A stretch of 64,000 nucleotides of DNA, from positions 24,611,144 through 24,675,143 of the forward strand of contig OU342634.1 of the NCBI GenBank assembly GCA_910589415.1. Direction: 5' to 3'. The stretch is from Malachius bipustulatus (lineage: Eukaryota; Arthropoda; Insecta; Coleoptera; Melyridae). The notes below the pieces were generated by a model. That model saw only the letters and a list, made by a program, of their open reading frames with translations, had not been told where the DNA came from and made no database searches. Both the position numbers and the translations under genes were made by a program. Below, one piece after another: positions 12,434 through 26,200 of this stretch. Within the stretch, counting starts at the first letter, position 1. Each line of letters starts with the position of its first letter.

Positions 12434-15400
12434 TGGGCAGGTGAATTTTGGAAAACCACTTTTTCGTAATCTGGGGGTCATGATCGGTGGACATTTGATG
12501 AGTTTGGGTGATTTTCGAAAAGTGATGTCGTCCTCAATAGTGTATTTTTTTGTTAAAAAAATACACTAAAAGCATAAAAAATCATATCAAGGTTAAGATT
12601 ATAGGATAAAACGCCGTAGTAAATACGACAAAATAATTGAGATATTTAATAACTCAATTAATGGAAACATTACTTTTTTCTTATTAGGATTGACTATAAT
12701 TTGTAATACGTAGGTATGTAAGTAATTTAAAAAAAATCGCTACATATAATATAATGGTAAAATATTTTAAAAGTTTTGTATAGTTTTTTTATAATAATAA
12801 TAATAATATTTATTTCTTCCATAAAACTTACAAAATAAGTATCGGAAACTGTCATAAAAATAACTACAATTTGTACATATACATATAACATACATAACAT
12901 GTAAAGACTATACAAATAAATTTGAAAATCTAGTCACCTGAAGCATGCACGCTCATAATCATTAGTGTTTCGAAGAGAAAAACTCCTCGAGGTTATAAAA
13001 ACATTCGGAAACTAAATAGTTCCGAAGGCGTCTCTTGAATACATCAAGAGACTGACTCGAGCAGATTTCCCGGGGAAGAGTATTGTAAATTTTTTGACCA
13101 AGATAATAAGGCGACCTCTCAGTCAAACTCAGCCTGTGCTTTGGCAAACGATAACTGTTTTTGTGCCTAGTGTCAATTTGATGCATACTACTACCTGTGT
13201 GAAATAAATGTCCATTTTCATACACAAAACATGAAAGTTCGAAAATTAGCAAGCCGGCGAGTGTGAGCAAGCCGTATGATACAAAAAATCGGCGACACGA
13301 CTCCCTCATAGACACCCCCGCAATCGATCGGATGATTTTTTTCTGTGCCACAAACACACCCCGGGCAGACGGCGCCGCACCCCACAATGTTATGCCATAT
13401 CTCAATCTAGATGTTACATGGGCATGATACATATTCAGTAACTGTTGCAAAGACAAAACAGCTCTAAGAGACCTAAATAAATAATTTATGGAGCTCAGTT
13501 TTGCCACAATATAATCGGCATGGCTGTGCCATTTGAAAGTTTCATCCAGAAAAACACCTAAAAACTTCATAGCTGTCTTGCGTTTGATTGCATCACCATA
13601 GAGGGGAATTTCGAGATTCAGGTCCGACAGGTTTTGATGACTGTGGAAGACCATATAGCACGTCTTACTGACATTCAAACAGAGGTCGTTCCCGGCAAAC
13701 CACTGTGCCACATCGAGCATACATTCGGCACACGACCGCTGAACAGATTCATGGGTATCCCCGGCCACCACCAACGATGTATCGTCCGCGTACAGAGTGA
13801 CGTGGGAAGCCCTAGTCGAATTGATGACGTCATTTATGTATATTAGAAACAAAGTAGGCCCGAGAACTGAGCCCTGGACTACACCCACGGTTATATCTGT
13901 AGGTTTACTACCAACGACCTTTCGCTTGCTCCCATCGAGGTGGCAGACTACAACATGCTGCCGTCTGTCACTCAAAAATGATCTCAGCCATGAGAGTGCC
14001 ACGCCTCTAATCCCAATATTTTCGGACTTCTCTAGAAGTAGCGAGTGACTTACACAATCAAATGCCCTGCTGAGATCGCAGAACACGCCGGCCGGACATT
14101 GCCCACGTTCCATAAGACGTAAGACTTCGTTATAAAAACTTTGCAATGCAGCATTGGTCGTACGACCAGGCCTGAAACCGTACTGTGAAGACGTTAGTAG
14201 TTCATTCTTGTTAAGAAAGGAAGAAAGTCTCCTGAGATAACAATACTCAAGAATCTTCGAAAATGTCGGTGTATTTACGACCGGTCTATAGTTACCCACA
14301 TCATGGATGTCACCGGATTTGTGTATAGGTGTAACCCGTCCCGTTTTGAGAGACCTGGGAAAAGTTCCGGTAGAAAATGACAAATTCACCAGATAACAGA
14401 AAACATGAGAAATTGTTCCGAAGGACTGCTTCACCAATGATGGGGGAATCTCATCGGTTCCTGCAGATTTCTTGTTTTTGAGTCGTAGACATACTGTTCT
14501 CTCAAGTTCACTCACACTAAATGGAAATAAGAATATAGAATTTTCATTTTTAATTGGTCGCACAAAAGAACTGATCCTGTCAGGTTTGACTATGCTTTGC
14601 AGCGTTTCGATAGGAGCTCGTTTGAAATAATTATTAAACTCATTGGCAACTATATGAGGATCATCGACTATGTCACCCTCCAGCCGAATAGCCATATTAC
14701 CAGGCATCCCACTCTTACCAGACAGTTCACGCACAATCCGCCAGCTCGCTTTCATGACATTATCGGAGTCGCTTATCGTTTGTTGATAAAATTTCTTTTT
14801 AGTTGTCTGAACGAGATTATTATGTTTACGTCGCGCCAGCTGGTATATCGGCTCCAGCATCGGATATTGACACCTAATTTTGTAAAGGTCTCTTATTCTT
14901 GCACTAGATTTTTTTACGTCATCATCCACCCATCTGTTCCCATTGGGAGCGCAGGTTCTCACACGAAGTGGAAAATGAAGAGTAAAGTAGTGCAAATACA
15001 AACTATAAAACTTATCAAAGGCTGTATCTAGGTTGGTTTCCCCGTAAACCCCGTCCCAACTCTCGCTCCCTAGATCGGAAACAAAAGAAGCAACTGCGGA
15101 TTGACTGAAACGTCGCTCATAACTCTCTATTTTTGTATGCTTAGTGTTATTTCCATTACTCATTTGAGTGCTGTACAGTACAGCGTCATGATCTGATATA
15201 AAAGTTTCTAAAATTTTGAATTCACCCTTGTTCCTATAGTTGACGTAAATATGATCCAAAATACTATCTTTACGGGTATAATGGGTGACAATATTCTTTT
15301 GAAAGCCATATGATGTAAATATGTTTTGCAAATTTGTATACTCACGTACATGCTTTACAGGATCAAAGTTAAAATCACCGCAAATAATCCACCTCCTAGT

Positions 15401-18400
15401 TCCCCCGCACAACCTATCAAGCATCTGACTCAGTCTTTCAAAAAATTCACCTATGTTGGATAATCCAGAAGGTCGGTATAATGCCATAATGAAGATCACT
15501 TGAGAATTTTTCATTCTCCAGGAGACAGCACATGCCTCCAGAAGGCAATCAACACAAAACTCACTGAGATCAACAGTGGCGACGGCTCCTATTGATCTTT
15601 CGCACCATATGCCAACACCTCCCCGAATGGTGGAAGTTCTGTCATAGCTAGCGCCTAGATGATAGCCCTTAAAATAGATACTATCCAAAAATCCAGGCGC
15701 CGACCAAGTCTCGGTAAAACACATGAACTTAAGCTTGCTTGCCGTATTCAAGTAGTCACACTCTATCTGGTTGGCCTTTTCTATTGTGAGCCCTTGACAA
15801 TTTAAAAGCAATAGATCATAGTCAGGTTCACGGAACTGCTCCCTCTTATGAAGTGTCTCGCGTTGATTTTCGAAAAAACCGAAATCGTCTAATCATTACA
15901 CCCTTTGGCCATGTGTTGGGGTCATTTAGCCTGTCCAGAAGTGATACATCTGCTCCAATTTTAAAGGAGATACTTACAGCATCATCTCTTTTTTGGAGGT
16001 CGTCTACTGTGAATTCCTGTCCAGGAAACTTTCCGTTTAAGTAGTTTTTAACTTGGTTGGCACTAGTTCCTATTGCTACTTTACCTAAATGTAACCACAC
16101 TCGTCTAGCAGCCGCCGAGAAGGAAGGGCTAGCATTGTCGGTAGTTATGTCGATCTCACCAGTTCCCCACACAACGTTTGCTCTTTCGGTGTCCTGTTTG
16201 ACATTTCTCACATTTTGTATTTCACTCAGCACCTTGGCGGTCTTATAAGTAGTTTCTGAATTACCTTTTTTTGAAGAATTTATTTCCCCGCTCATATTTG
16301 TGCGCGATTTTTCATCACTTGTGGCAACGCTGGATGAGTCGTTTATTATAACCTTTCTTTTAGGTACACTACTAATTTTTTCAGTACCTTTTAATAACTG
16401 TATGATCTGCTCCAGGTCAGCAATTCTTCGTTCAAGTTCATGATTGACTCTATTTACACACGATAATTCAGTCCGGGTGCACTTTAATTCACTTTTCAAG
16501 GTGATTAGTTTGATGTCTCTATCAGTGTTATCACTCAGCTTGTTTAAATCATTCACATTATCGTGTTTCTCGTCCTTATTTTCTTCATATAATAATTTCA
16601 GCAATTCGTCACTTACTTTTACTCCATTTGGCACCTTTTTATCTATTATTATGTCAATCAAAACAGATTTTTTCAGCTTGTCTAACTCAACAACCAATTT
16701 TTCACGCAAGGCCATGTTGCCATCATATATACAACAGCTTGTGTATTTCATATTATTAAGGTAGAATATTCGGGAAATTTTTCAAATATTACTCTTCGTT
16801 GAAAAAATATCAAAATTATAGAAACGATATATGAAAATCGTTACTAAAATAGACGTGAATAGTCAAAGTGAATTCACGAAAACAAAACTACAGTCCAAAA
16901 CCACTACTAGCAACCCCGTGTCGGGGTTGCTAGTCCCCCATCGGGAGCCTCCCCGGGTGGCGGATAGGGGAAGGTCGTCCATATAGATGACACCGGGGAA
17001 ATTAAATACCCCGGGGCTGACCAAAACTAGCAAAACAGATGGTAGAGGACATAGAACCCACACAGCCTCGCCCGGTGCGATACCATCTTTCTGGCTTAGG
17101 CGGCGTGAAGTTGCTTTAAAGAGCTGACGTTTCGTTGCTGTGCCAGAGATTCCGGTCCTTGGGGTAAGAAACAATTAATATGCATGGATGGCGTTCCCGG
17201 GGTTAAAATTTTCCGGAGTTAAAACGACCCCCCATTCGGATCTCCGGGCGGGGGCTAATCCAGGGGCACATTCATGCAAGAGAAAGAATAATAACACCAC
17301 CAGAATGGAAAAATTTATAGTCGACTTTTGTAATATTAGAGGTTTAAACACGAATATCAGTTCAGTACATCAACATCTTCAGACAAATAAACCTCACATT
17401 CTAGCACTGTGCGAAACAAAAGTCCAAGCGTCATCAAGCACAGTTAATTATCTCTATCCAGGATATGACTTTCATTCCCGATTTAGACGTAACTTCGGAA
17501 TTGGCATTTTTGTCAGAAGTGACCTCTCCTGCCAACGTGAGGAAGACTTTGAGCCCAATGACTTTGACGTCATGTGGCTTAGGATAACAGATCGACAATC
17601 AACGAGATTTATCTGTTGTTTATACCGACCACCCAGCGATACACAGTATAGGACACTTTTTTTGTCCCTCACAAAAACTGTTGAATTCATACAGATAAAC
17701 TACCCCAAAGCTGAGATATCCATCTTGGGTGATTTTAATGTACATAACATCAACTGGCTTTAATACTCAAACTTCACTGATGAAGAAGGCCGTGAAGCGG
17801 AATCATTTGCGATCAGCTGTGGTTTTACCCAGCTCGTTGATGAACCAACACGCATTCCCGATCGCGAGGGAGAATTCGCTAGCCTGTTGGATCTGTTTTT
17901 GACCACGAACCCTCAAATGTATACTATTACGGTGAAAGCCCCACTAGGTTCCTCAGACCATAAACTCGTCTCAACATCTTGTGTCCTACCAATTACTAGT
18001 GTTAAAGAAGCAAATAGACCTCGTGTAGTCTGGCACTATAGATCTGCTAAATGGGAAGAACTCAGGGAATATTATCGAGCTTTTCCATGGAGGAGTGTTT
18101 GTTTCGGCTCTAATGATCCATCTGTTTGTGCTAGAGAAGTTGCTCAAGTCATCCTAACAGGCATGGAAGCCTACATTCCCTTTTCAAAAAAACAGCCCTC
18201 AAACAGCAAACCTTGGTTCAACAAAAGATGCAAGGAAGCTGTCGTCTCCAAACAACTGGCTTATCGCCAATGGCGAGAGAGCCCCGACGGCATAAACCAT
18301 CACAATTTCATCCTTGCTCGAAACAGATGCAAAGAAATAATTGATCAAACCAAGGAAACTCACAACCAAAGAATTAGGAACAAACTTCTCTCCTGCCCTA

Positions 18401-20211
18401 ACGGTTCGAAATCTTTCTGGTCTGTAACTAAGGCAGTCAGCCAGAACTTCACCAGATCCACGATCCCACCACTTACACGGACAGATGGGACTATCGCATC
18501 CACGGCTACTGAGAAGGCGAACTTATTGGCGGGAGTCTTTTCTTCATACTCTTCCGTCGACTTTCATGGAAGAATTCCGCCAATGATCCCTTCCGTGGAG
18601 ACCAAAATGTCAGACATTGTTTTCCGACAGCGTGTCATAAAGAGCATTATGTTAGCCTTAGACCCAAACAAAGCTTCTGGGCCCGATGACGTACCTGTTA
18701 TCGTACTAAAAAAATGCGCCACTGAGCTGTCATCTGTTTTCTGCCGACTTTTCAACTTGTCGTATAAAAAGGGAATATTTCCTTCTTGCTGGAAATGTGC
18801 ACGGATCCAACCTATTCCCAAGAAAGGCAAAAAGACTATACCGAGTAACTATCGACCAGTGGCACTACTTTCAGTAATATCCAAGATTATGGAGAAAGCC
18901 ATTAACCAACATCTTTTGAAATACTTGGAAGGAGCTAATATAATCAGCGACCGCCAATACGGATTCCGCAAACAGAGGTCAACTGGTGACCTCCTCACTT
19001 ACGTCACCGAGCTGTGGAACGGCGCAATCGAGCACCATGGGGAGTCTCGTGGGGTTGCGCTTGATATTTCTAGAGCTTTCGACCGTGTTTGGCATGATGG
19101 ACTGTTGGCAAAACTGCAGGCCTACGGCATGTCCGAGAAATTCTGCTTGTGGCTTGCGAGTTATCTCGGAGATCGTTCATTGCAGGTGGCAGTCGATGGA
19201 GTTCTTTCTGAGACCTTTTCCATCAATGCCGGTGTGCCTCAGGGATCCATTTTATCTCCGACTCTCTTTCTAATATTTATAAACGACTTGCTTGAAACAA
19301 CGAAAAATCCAATATACAGTTTTGCCGACGACAGTACCCTCATATCTTCTTATACATTAGATGCGCGAACATCTGCCATCGACGCACAGACTCGCAGAGA
19401 GCAAGAAGTTGCCATACTTAACAAGGACTTGCAAGACATTCTAACTTGGGGCGATAGAAACCAAGTTCAATTTAATGCTGGAAAAACCCAAGCAGCCATC
19501 TTCTCCAAAAAGACCAACGTTTTGGAGCCAGATATGATGATGGCGGGACACTCTCTTACCCCAGCGTCATCTCTTCGTTTACTTGGAGTGAGCCTCGGAG
19601 CGAACATGTCTTGGCATGATCATGTTGCAGGTTTGGCGAAGAGTGCTTCTCAAAAACTTGGAACACTCTTCCGCACGAAGAAATTTTATACACCACAACA
19701 GCTTCTCCTCTTATACAAGGCTCAAATCCGACCATCCTTGGAGTACTGCTCACATATTTGGAGCTCAGCTCCTAAACATACGCTGAGACTACTCGATTCT
19801 ATTCAGAAAAGAGCCATCCGCTTGATTGGGGACCCATATTTGACAAAAAATTTAGACACTCTCGAACATCGAAGAAGAGTAGCTGACCTGAGTCTGTTTT
19901 ACAGATATTTTAATGGAAAGTGTTCAAAAGACGTGGCCCGCTTGATCCCACCAAGATCAAGACCAGGCAGAAATACACGCCGAGCCGCAGACGCTCATCC
20001 GTATCAGGTTCAGCTCGTTACACCTCGTACCACCCTATTTCAGACTTCTTTTATGTATAGAACCGCATCACTTTGGAATAGCATTCCAAAGGGCGTGTTT
20101 CCCGAAGTATACAACCTACAGAGATTCAAGGCCAACGTGAATCGATATCTCCGCTCATGCACCGCTCCCAGAACGTCATAGGGATTTCCCTGCAGTGCAT
20201 GTGCATTTTCA

Positions 20212-20244
<33 letters not shown>

Positions 20245-23200
20245 ATTGCTTTCTAATCGGCGAAACCTCGAAAAATGTAAAAAAATCAGTTCCTCCTCGT
20301 GCTCAAGAATTAGAAGGACGACGACTTGGCATAGTTTGCGAAAAACAACTTTTAGATACGAAATTATAATTTTTATGTTAACTCAAGAAATAAAACCATT
20401 GTAAGGGCCCTGAGTTTTGTACTCAGATTCAGTTCACGTTAGAATTTTTGAGTATACAGGGTGTATCTAAATAACACCGAAAACATTTAGGGGAGGATTC
20501 TTTGATAAAAAATAAACAAAAAATTTCCTATTAACGTGTGTCTGGATATGCACCCTTTTTGAGATACAGGGTGTCAAAAAAAGATTGTTTTTCGAGTTTT
20601 TTGAAGATGTCTCGGGAACCGTATAAGACACAGAATTCAGCTTTTGTACAGATCTTATCACTGATATTAGCAACTATTTTAATGCTAACTACCTTTTTTA
20701 AGTATGCCAGTGCCGGAGATTTTTAGGGTTGGGGGATTTTTTTGCCCCTAATATCTACGACACTGGGCAAATTGATATTTTAAAAGCACACTTTTAACCG
20801 TCAATGTTTTCTACACAAAAAGACACTCTTGGTTATAACTGCTAACGTGAGCCATTTTCGAGAAAAACGGGCATTTACGATGAAAAACTCGCTTTGAATG
20901 TTTCAAGACAAGTACCTAGTGTCGAAAAATTAACGGCAAAAAAACTTCGCTCATTTCTGAGATCTCCGCTATAATGACACATGAAAAAACTCAGTATTAA
21001 AAAAGTAGCTATAAATATCAATGATATGACATTTACCAAAGGTGAGTTTCATATCTCAAACGGTTCCCCAAATATCTTCAAAAAACTGGTAAAATAATCT
21101 TTTTTTGACACCCTGTATCTCAAAAAGGGTGCATTTCTAGACACACATTTATACGTAATTTTTTGTTTATTTTTGACCAAAGAATCAGCTCTTAAATTTT
21201 TTCGGTGTTATTTAGATACACCCAGTATATCCATGAGTATACTTCCTACTAAAGAGTAGGTTTAGGTAATTCCTATTTTTTGATTTTAGTAAAGCCGTCG
21301 ACTGCATAGATATAAATATTATGATAGAAAAAGCTCCCGGATATTGGAGTAAGAGAAAGGGACTTGAGCAAATATTTGCAAACGGAGTTGATCTGTTGAT
21401 CTCCCAACTATCCTAAAAAAAAGCCACAGCGTGTGTGTTGTTGAATCTCTTCTATTCGACAGAGATGAGTATCTGGAGAGCCCCTGCCAAGTTTCGGGCG
21501 CTCCTAGGTTGTGCGGGTTTTTTAGTTAACGTAAAATATTAACTTTTGACGAATTTTTCTTTCTTAAAATCGAAAATTCGCTTGAAGACGCTTCTAACAA
21601 TGACGTTTTCGTTACTGAAAGCTGTTTTACCCTTTTGTGAAATTAAAAAAAAAACATATTATTTAGAAAGTAGACGTCTACACGATTTTTTTTCAATTGG
21701 TCACACAATATACACACTGTATACTTCATAGTAATATTATACAAGGTGGGCCATCGAAAAGGTAACAAGCCTAATAATGTGGAAAGTTGTGAAGTTGTCA
21801 AAAATGGTTTACTCTATTGCGGATAGAATTCAAATTATCGCTTTATTTTTCGGAAATGGTGAGTGTGGTAATCGTAGTGCAGATTTATTCAATCAAGAGA
21901 ATCCCTATAAACACACAAGCAGAAAATACGTGTAGGAAAAATTTAAAAAGAAACAGATTCAGTGGCGAATAAAAACTCGAACTCCAAGTGAGAAACGAGG
22001 TTTCTGTGATTGAAGTTTTGGGATAAGTTGCTGCAGACTCAACTCTGAGTACGCGAAAGTTTGCCGCTGTAACCAACATTCCAAGAACTAATATTCGACG
22101 CATCCTTAAACAGCATAAATTTCATCCGTACACAATTCATTTAGGGCATGAACTGAATGAGGATGATTTCGGTCGACGACATGAGTTTTGCGAAGTTATC
22201 ACCGAAAGAAGAGGTGCTCATGCGTATTTTCTTTTCAACATTTATTTTTCTGACGAGTGCACATTTTTCTTGGATTCTACTGTAAATCGTCACAACAATC
22301 GATATTGGTCGGACGTGAATCCTAGGATTTTCCACGAAGTCCATGCTCAACATCCTATGAAACTAAATGTCTGGGCCGGTATTTTTGGAGACCGCATAAT
22401 TGGTCCCATTTTTGTTGAAGGGAATCTGACGGGTGAAGCTTACCTGGAAATGCTACAAGGTCTTCTCCACCCAGTGCTTGTTGATGTCGTTGAAAATGAT
22501 GATCGTTACCTAGAAGATCATTTGACTTTCCAACAGGATGGCACTCCACCTCATTATGCGCTGGCTGTTAGGGAGTTTCTCGAGTTTTCCCGGGACAATG
22601 GATTGGACGAAGAGGTGCGCTGGAATGGCAAGCCCACTCACCAGATTTAAGTCATATGTATTTTTTTTAAATAATGCCGACAAATTACGTCACAGGTCCT
22701 CCAAAATGTAAGGGAACGTTTCGAGCAGAATTTATTTTCTTGTATGGAAGTTGATGGTGCACAATTTGAGAATTTATTAAATTAATAAAAATCTCCCGTG
22801 GTATTGAATATTTGATGTTTTCCCTTCTTTTCCACCTTTTCCTTTTTTTAGGGTAGATTTAACAATGGACTTCCTTTCAACGAGATACAAGCGAATAATG
22901 TTTTAGTAACTTAGAATTAAATAATCCCGAAAACTATACGATATTTGAATTTTTTGCCATTCAGGTAGTATCCATGACAACCATAATGATAGCCATGATA
23001 GTGACCAGTGAAGTACGATATCGTTTTAAAAATTACTCTGTCCGCGCGTTTCCGATGAAAACGATGTAATTATGTAGTGGACCTTTTTTATCGATTCGCC
23101 CTGTAGAATTTACGCAAAACCCAAAAAGTGAGATATCGTTGTGAAGAGAATAAGTAGCTTTCAAAAGATGTATCACTTGATATCTGGTCCCTATGATGAT

Positions 23201-26200
23201 AAACGAAGGGGTAGCCACCCCTTCCAAAGGGATGAACTTGGATGGTTAAGTTTATTGCCCAAAGATTTCCCCCTCGAAAACAAAATTGACCTGTTTCGGC
23301 GTTTTTCGCATACATCTTAACTTTCCAAATTATTAGGCTTGTTACCTTTTCGATGGCCCGCCCTGTATAGTATCTCAATCATTTTGAAAGTATAGGTAAT
23401 ACCCTGGTGTAACATGAAGTAAATTTTAAACCCTGAGTCAAACTCTAAAATCGTAGAAAGTAAGCAAAGAATTCAATAAATAAATAAACACTACCTACCT
23501 CTTTAACTTGAGATGCAATAAATACAACATAAACAGCGTTGCCTACATTGTATGTTGATATTAGAGCTACGTCCACAAAATATCTGAAAAAAGGAAAAAA
23601 AATTTAAAAAAAAAATCTAATCATGAGTAAATTCTTACAATAATTAACTCATTGATAACAATATAAGTAGTAGTAGGTGGAGCATGTAGTAACTTTCGTT
23701 CTCGATATCAACATAAAGGTCAAGCCGGAGAAACGAGTCCACATTATGTAGATATTGCAGGTCAGGGACATCAAAATCACTAGGTATGTATACAATAAAT
23801 TTAAATATCAGATGATTGCCGAGTGGGTAGTAAAGGAACATTATGAATAATAATTATTTGAGAAATTGGGAAGGGGTTGCTAGTTTTATGGCTATGCAAA
23901 ATATTGCGGTCATGTACAAATTTGTATTTTTAAACAGGACCAAAATGAGCAGATTATTCAAATTCTGATGAAGAAATCTTAAAAGATATTAATTACTACG
24001 TTATTGACTTTTCATTTATCGACTTGGAATTATAAAAATTTTAGGAAATTTTTTGAAAATAAAAATTTCTGTTTTGCGCCAAAACTATGAAAGGTGGGGG
24101 AGGTCGAGTGGCTCTTTTTTATTGACTTTTGGATTTTTTTCGGATGCCATAGACCACATTTCGATATTCTTAACGGTTGTTGAGATATTTTGCAAAAATC
24201 CACATTTTAACTTTGTTTCCTCATCTTTGAGCCAGATTTACCCTTTTTGGCCTCTTGATCGCACTTGCACAGAACAATGACTTGATTTTGAAAATAGTGA
24301 CCTCAAAACATATACTCCTTCTATGTGTTTCGCTGAGGTGTTTTTTTTTTAGGGGGTTTTCGAGTTTTATAAGCAGGTACTAAAATTTCATTGCTTCGTT
24401 ATTCAGGCAAGTAACAAATAATTATTCTTGAACTAAACTGCATGTACTTGCTCCCTTTAAAAAATAATCTTCAATACATAATTTTATACCGAGTGACAAG
24501 TTTCAAAGCAGAACATAGGCGAATAGCACGGGAAATCACATATTTGCAGTTTATTTCTCACCACTTTTATCTACAAGAATGGTAATGGTGTCTATCGAAA
24601 GAGAATTGTTTTCTGAACATGCTGATACCAAAATACCTACAAATTAACAGTTTTTTATCATGACAGAATATTTTAAACATTTTCAAAATTAAAAGATGAG
24701 CAACCATGACATGCTAAATTCGGACAACTTTTTCACTGTCAAAGCAAATATTTTCAATTATTTAATTTATTTTTTTTTTATTAATATTCCCACCCTTTTA
24801 TAAATTGCGCTTCGAACTTGTCCAAGTTGTTGGTTATCAACGAGTGCACATTCGGCTACCACGAGCTCTGTAAATTTTATTTTTAAGGTAACCCCAAGAT
24901 CTCAAGAAAAGTCACAACAAGGATAAGGTGCTAAATCGGGAGATTTGGCCGGCCAGTTAATAGTACCACGCGATAAACACGCATTAGAATAGCTATTATT
25001 ATTATTATTATTCTTTGACAATCTTTCCAGGAAAACGTGTATCAGTAATTAAAAATATTTGTTTTGACAGTAACAAAATTATTCGAATTAGGCATGTCAT
25101 AGCCGCTCACACTTTTAATTTTGAAAATGTTTAAGTTATTCTGTCACCATAAAGAAACTGTTAATTGTTAAGTATTTGGTATCAGCATGCTCAGAAAACA
25201 ATTCTCTTTCGATAGACACCATTACCATTCTTGTAGATAAAAGTGGTGAGAAATAAACCACAAATATGTGATTTCCAATGCTATTCGCCTATGTTCTGCT
25301 TTGAAACTTGTCATACGGTATAAAAAAAAACTAAACTTAAAAAGCATTCATATAATTTTATCATAAATTTTCTTCATATCTTTGTGAATCATCAGGTATA
25401 TGATGTTAGATATGAGACAATATAAAATATAAGGTAAATACATTCAATAACATAATTACTTTAACAAATTTATTGCACCTAACAATGCCTTCAATGAAAT
25501 GATGCATACAGCGTGAAGGTTAACAACTTAACATTTTTTAAGCCTGAACAGCATCGCTTAAAAGAGGTGGCTTCTTTATTCAATGCCAAATGATGTTATT
25601 GAGGCAACGACCTTATTAAAAAATGTGATCTATTCCACGAGGTGGGCGATATAACTGGAAAATGTGCTGATTTATATCGATGCTGAATATAATAATTATT
25701 GTACGACTCAAAAAATAATAATTTTCTTTTGAAGGGAAGGTATCTGCATAATATAACGTTTAACATAGATTGTGTACAATTTATGACAAATGAGAGAAAG
25801 TAAAATCTTCACCAAAATCAGACTTTTGACGCGAAGTTTCATAAAACCCATTCTTCTGGTTTGCATCGTGAGCTCACTAATTTTTTTTAACGTATTTTGT
25901 TAAATCTACAAAACGAGTAATTTCGTTTATAAAGAAAAAAAAACATATTTTCATTAGGCGTCCCTCTTTCAAGATACAGGGTGTCAAAATCAAATTTTAA
26001 AAGAATTTTTTAATAATATCTCCGTTATGGCTTTTCAAAATTTTCAGGTGAAATTTTAGATTTTGTTCATAAAGAAAGGGAGAAACGCGAGCGGAGGGAA
26101 CGAGGGTTGGAGAACACGTTGACCCCCTAACTTTCTTATAAAATTCAATTTTGACACCTTGTATCTTGAAAGAGGGACGCTTATATGAAAAAAGACATGA

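Larger units (their letters stand above)
12785..16860 (-). mobile_element. Nearly full-length CR1-like non-LTR retrotransposon (LINE)
   Basis: Minus-strand element with two ORFs (ORF1 15846-16751, ORF2 from about 15890 to 12962). Its short 3' UTR ends in AATAAATATTATTATTATTA, an ATT microsatellite tail near 12790-12815 of the kind found at CR1/Daphne-like 3' ends. The 5' boundary is unclear but lies between the ORF1 start and the GC-rich leader of the neighbouring plus-strand LINE. It is in the sense orientation relative to the transporter intron. No target-site duplication was found. Confidence 0.8.
16865..20243 (+). mobile_element. Nearly full-length jockey/I-superfamily LINE with poly(A) tail
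   Basis: Plus-strand element: a GC-rich leader (about 16900-17187), one long ORF (17188-20181) and a 3' poly(A) run of about 30 A at 20214-20243 preceded by AATAAAA. The leader is far richer in G+C than the surrounding intron. The long pure poly(A) and a single disabling mutation point to recent insertion, antisense to the host transporter. The 5' boundary is approximate; the sequence after the poly(A) (CATTGCTTTC) was not found repeated upstream. Confidence 0.82.

Noticed and set aside
12258..12494. Minus-strand frames reading YIYIYI repeats
   Set aside because: They are translations of the (TA)n microsatellite at 12376-12431 with no other coding sign.
16863..17174. 103-codon minus-strand frame in GC-rich DNA
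   Set aside because: It lies antisense in the leader of the plus-strand LINE. The frame is open only because the leader is GC-rich, and no domain is visible.
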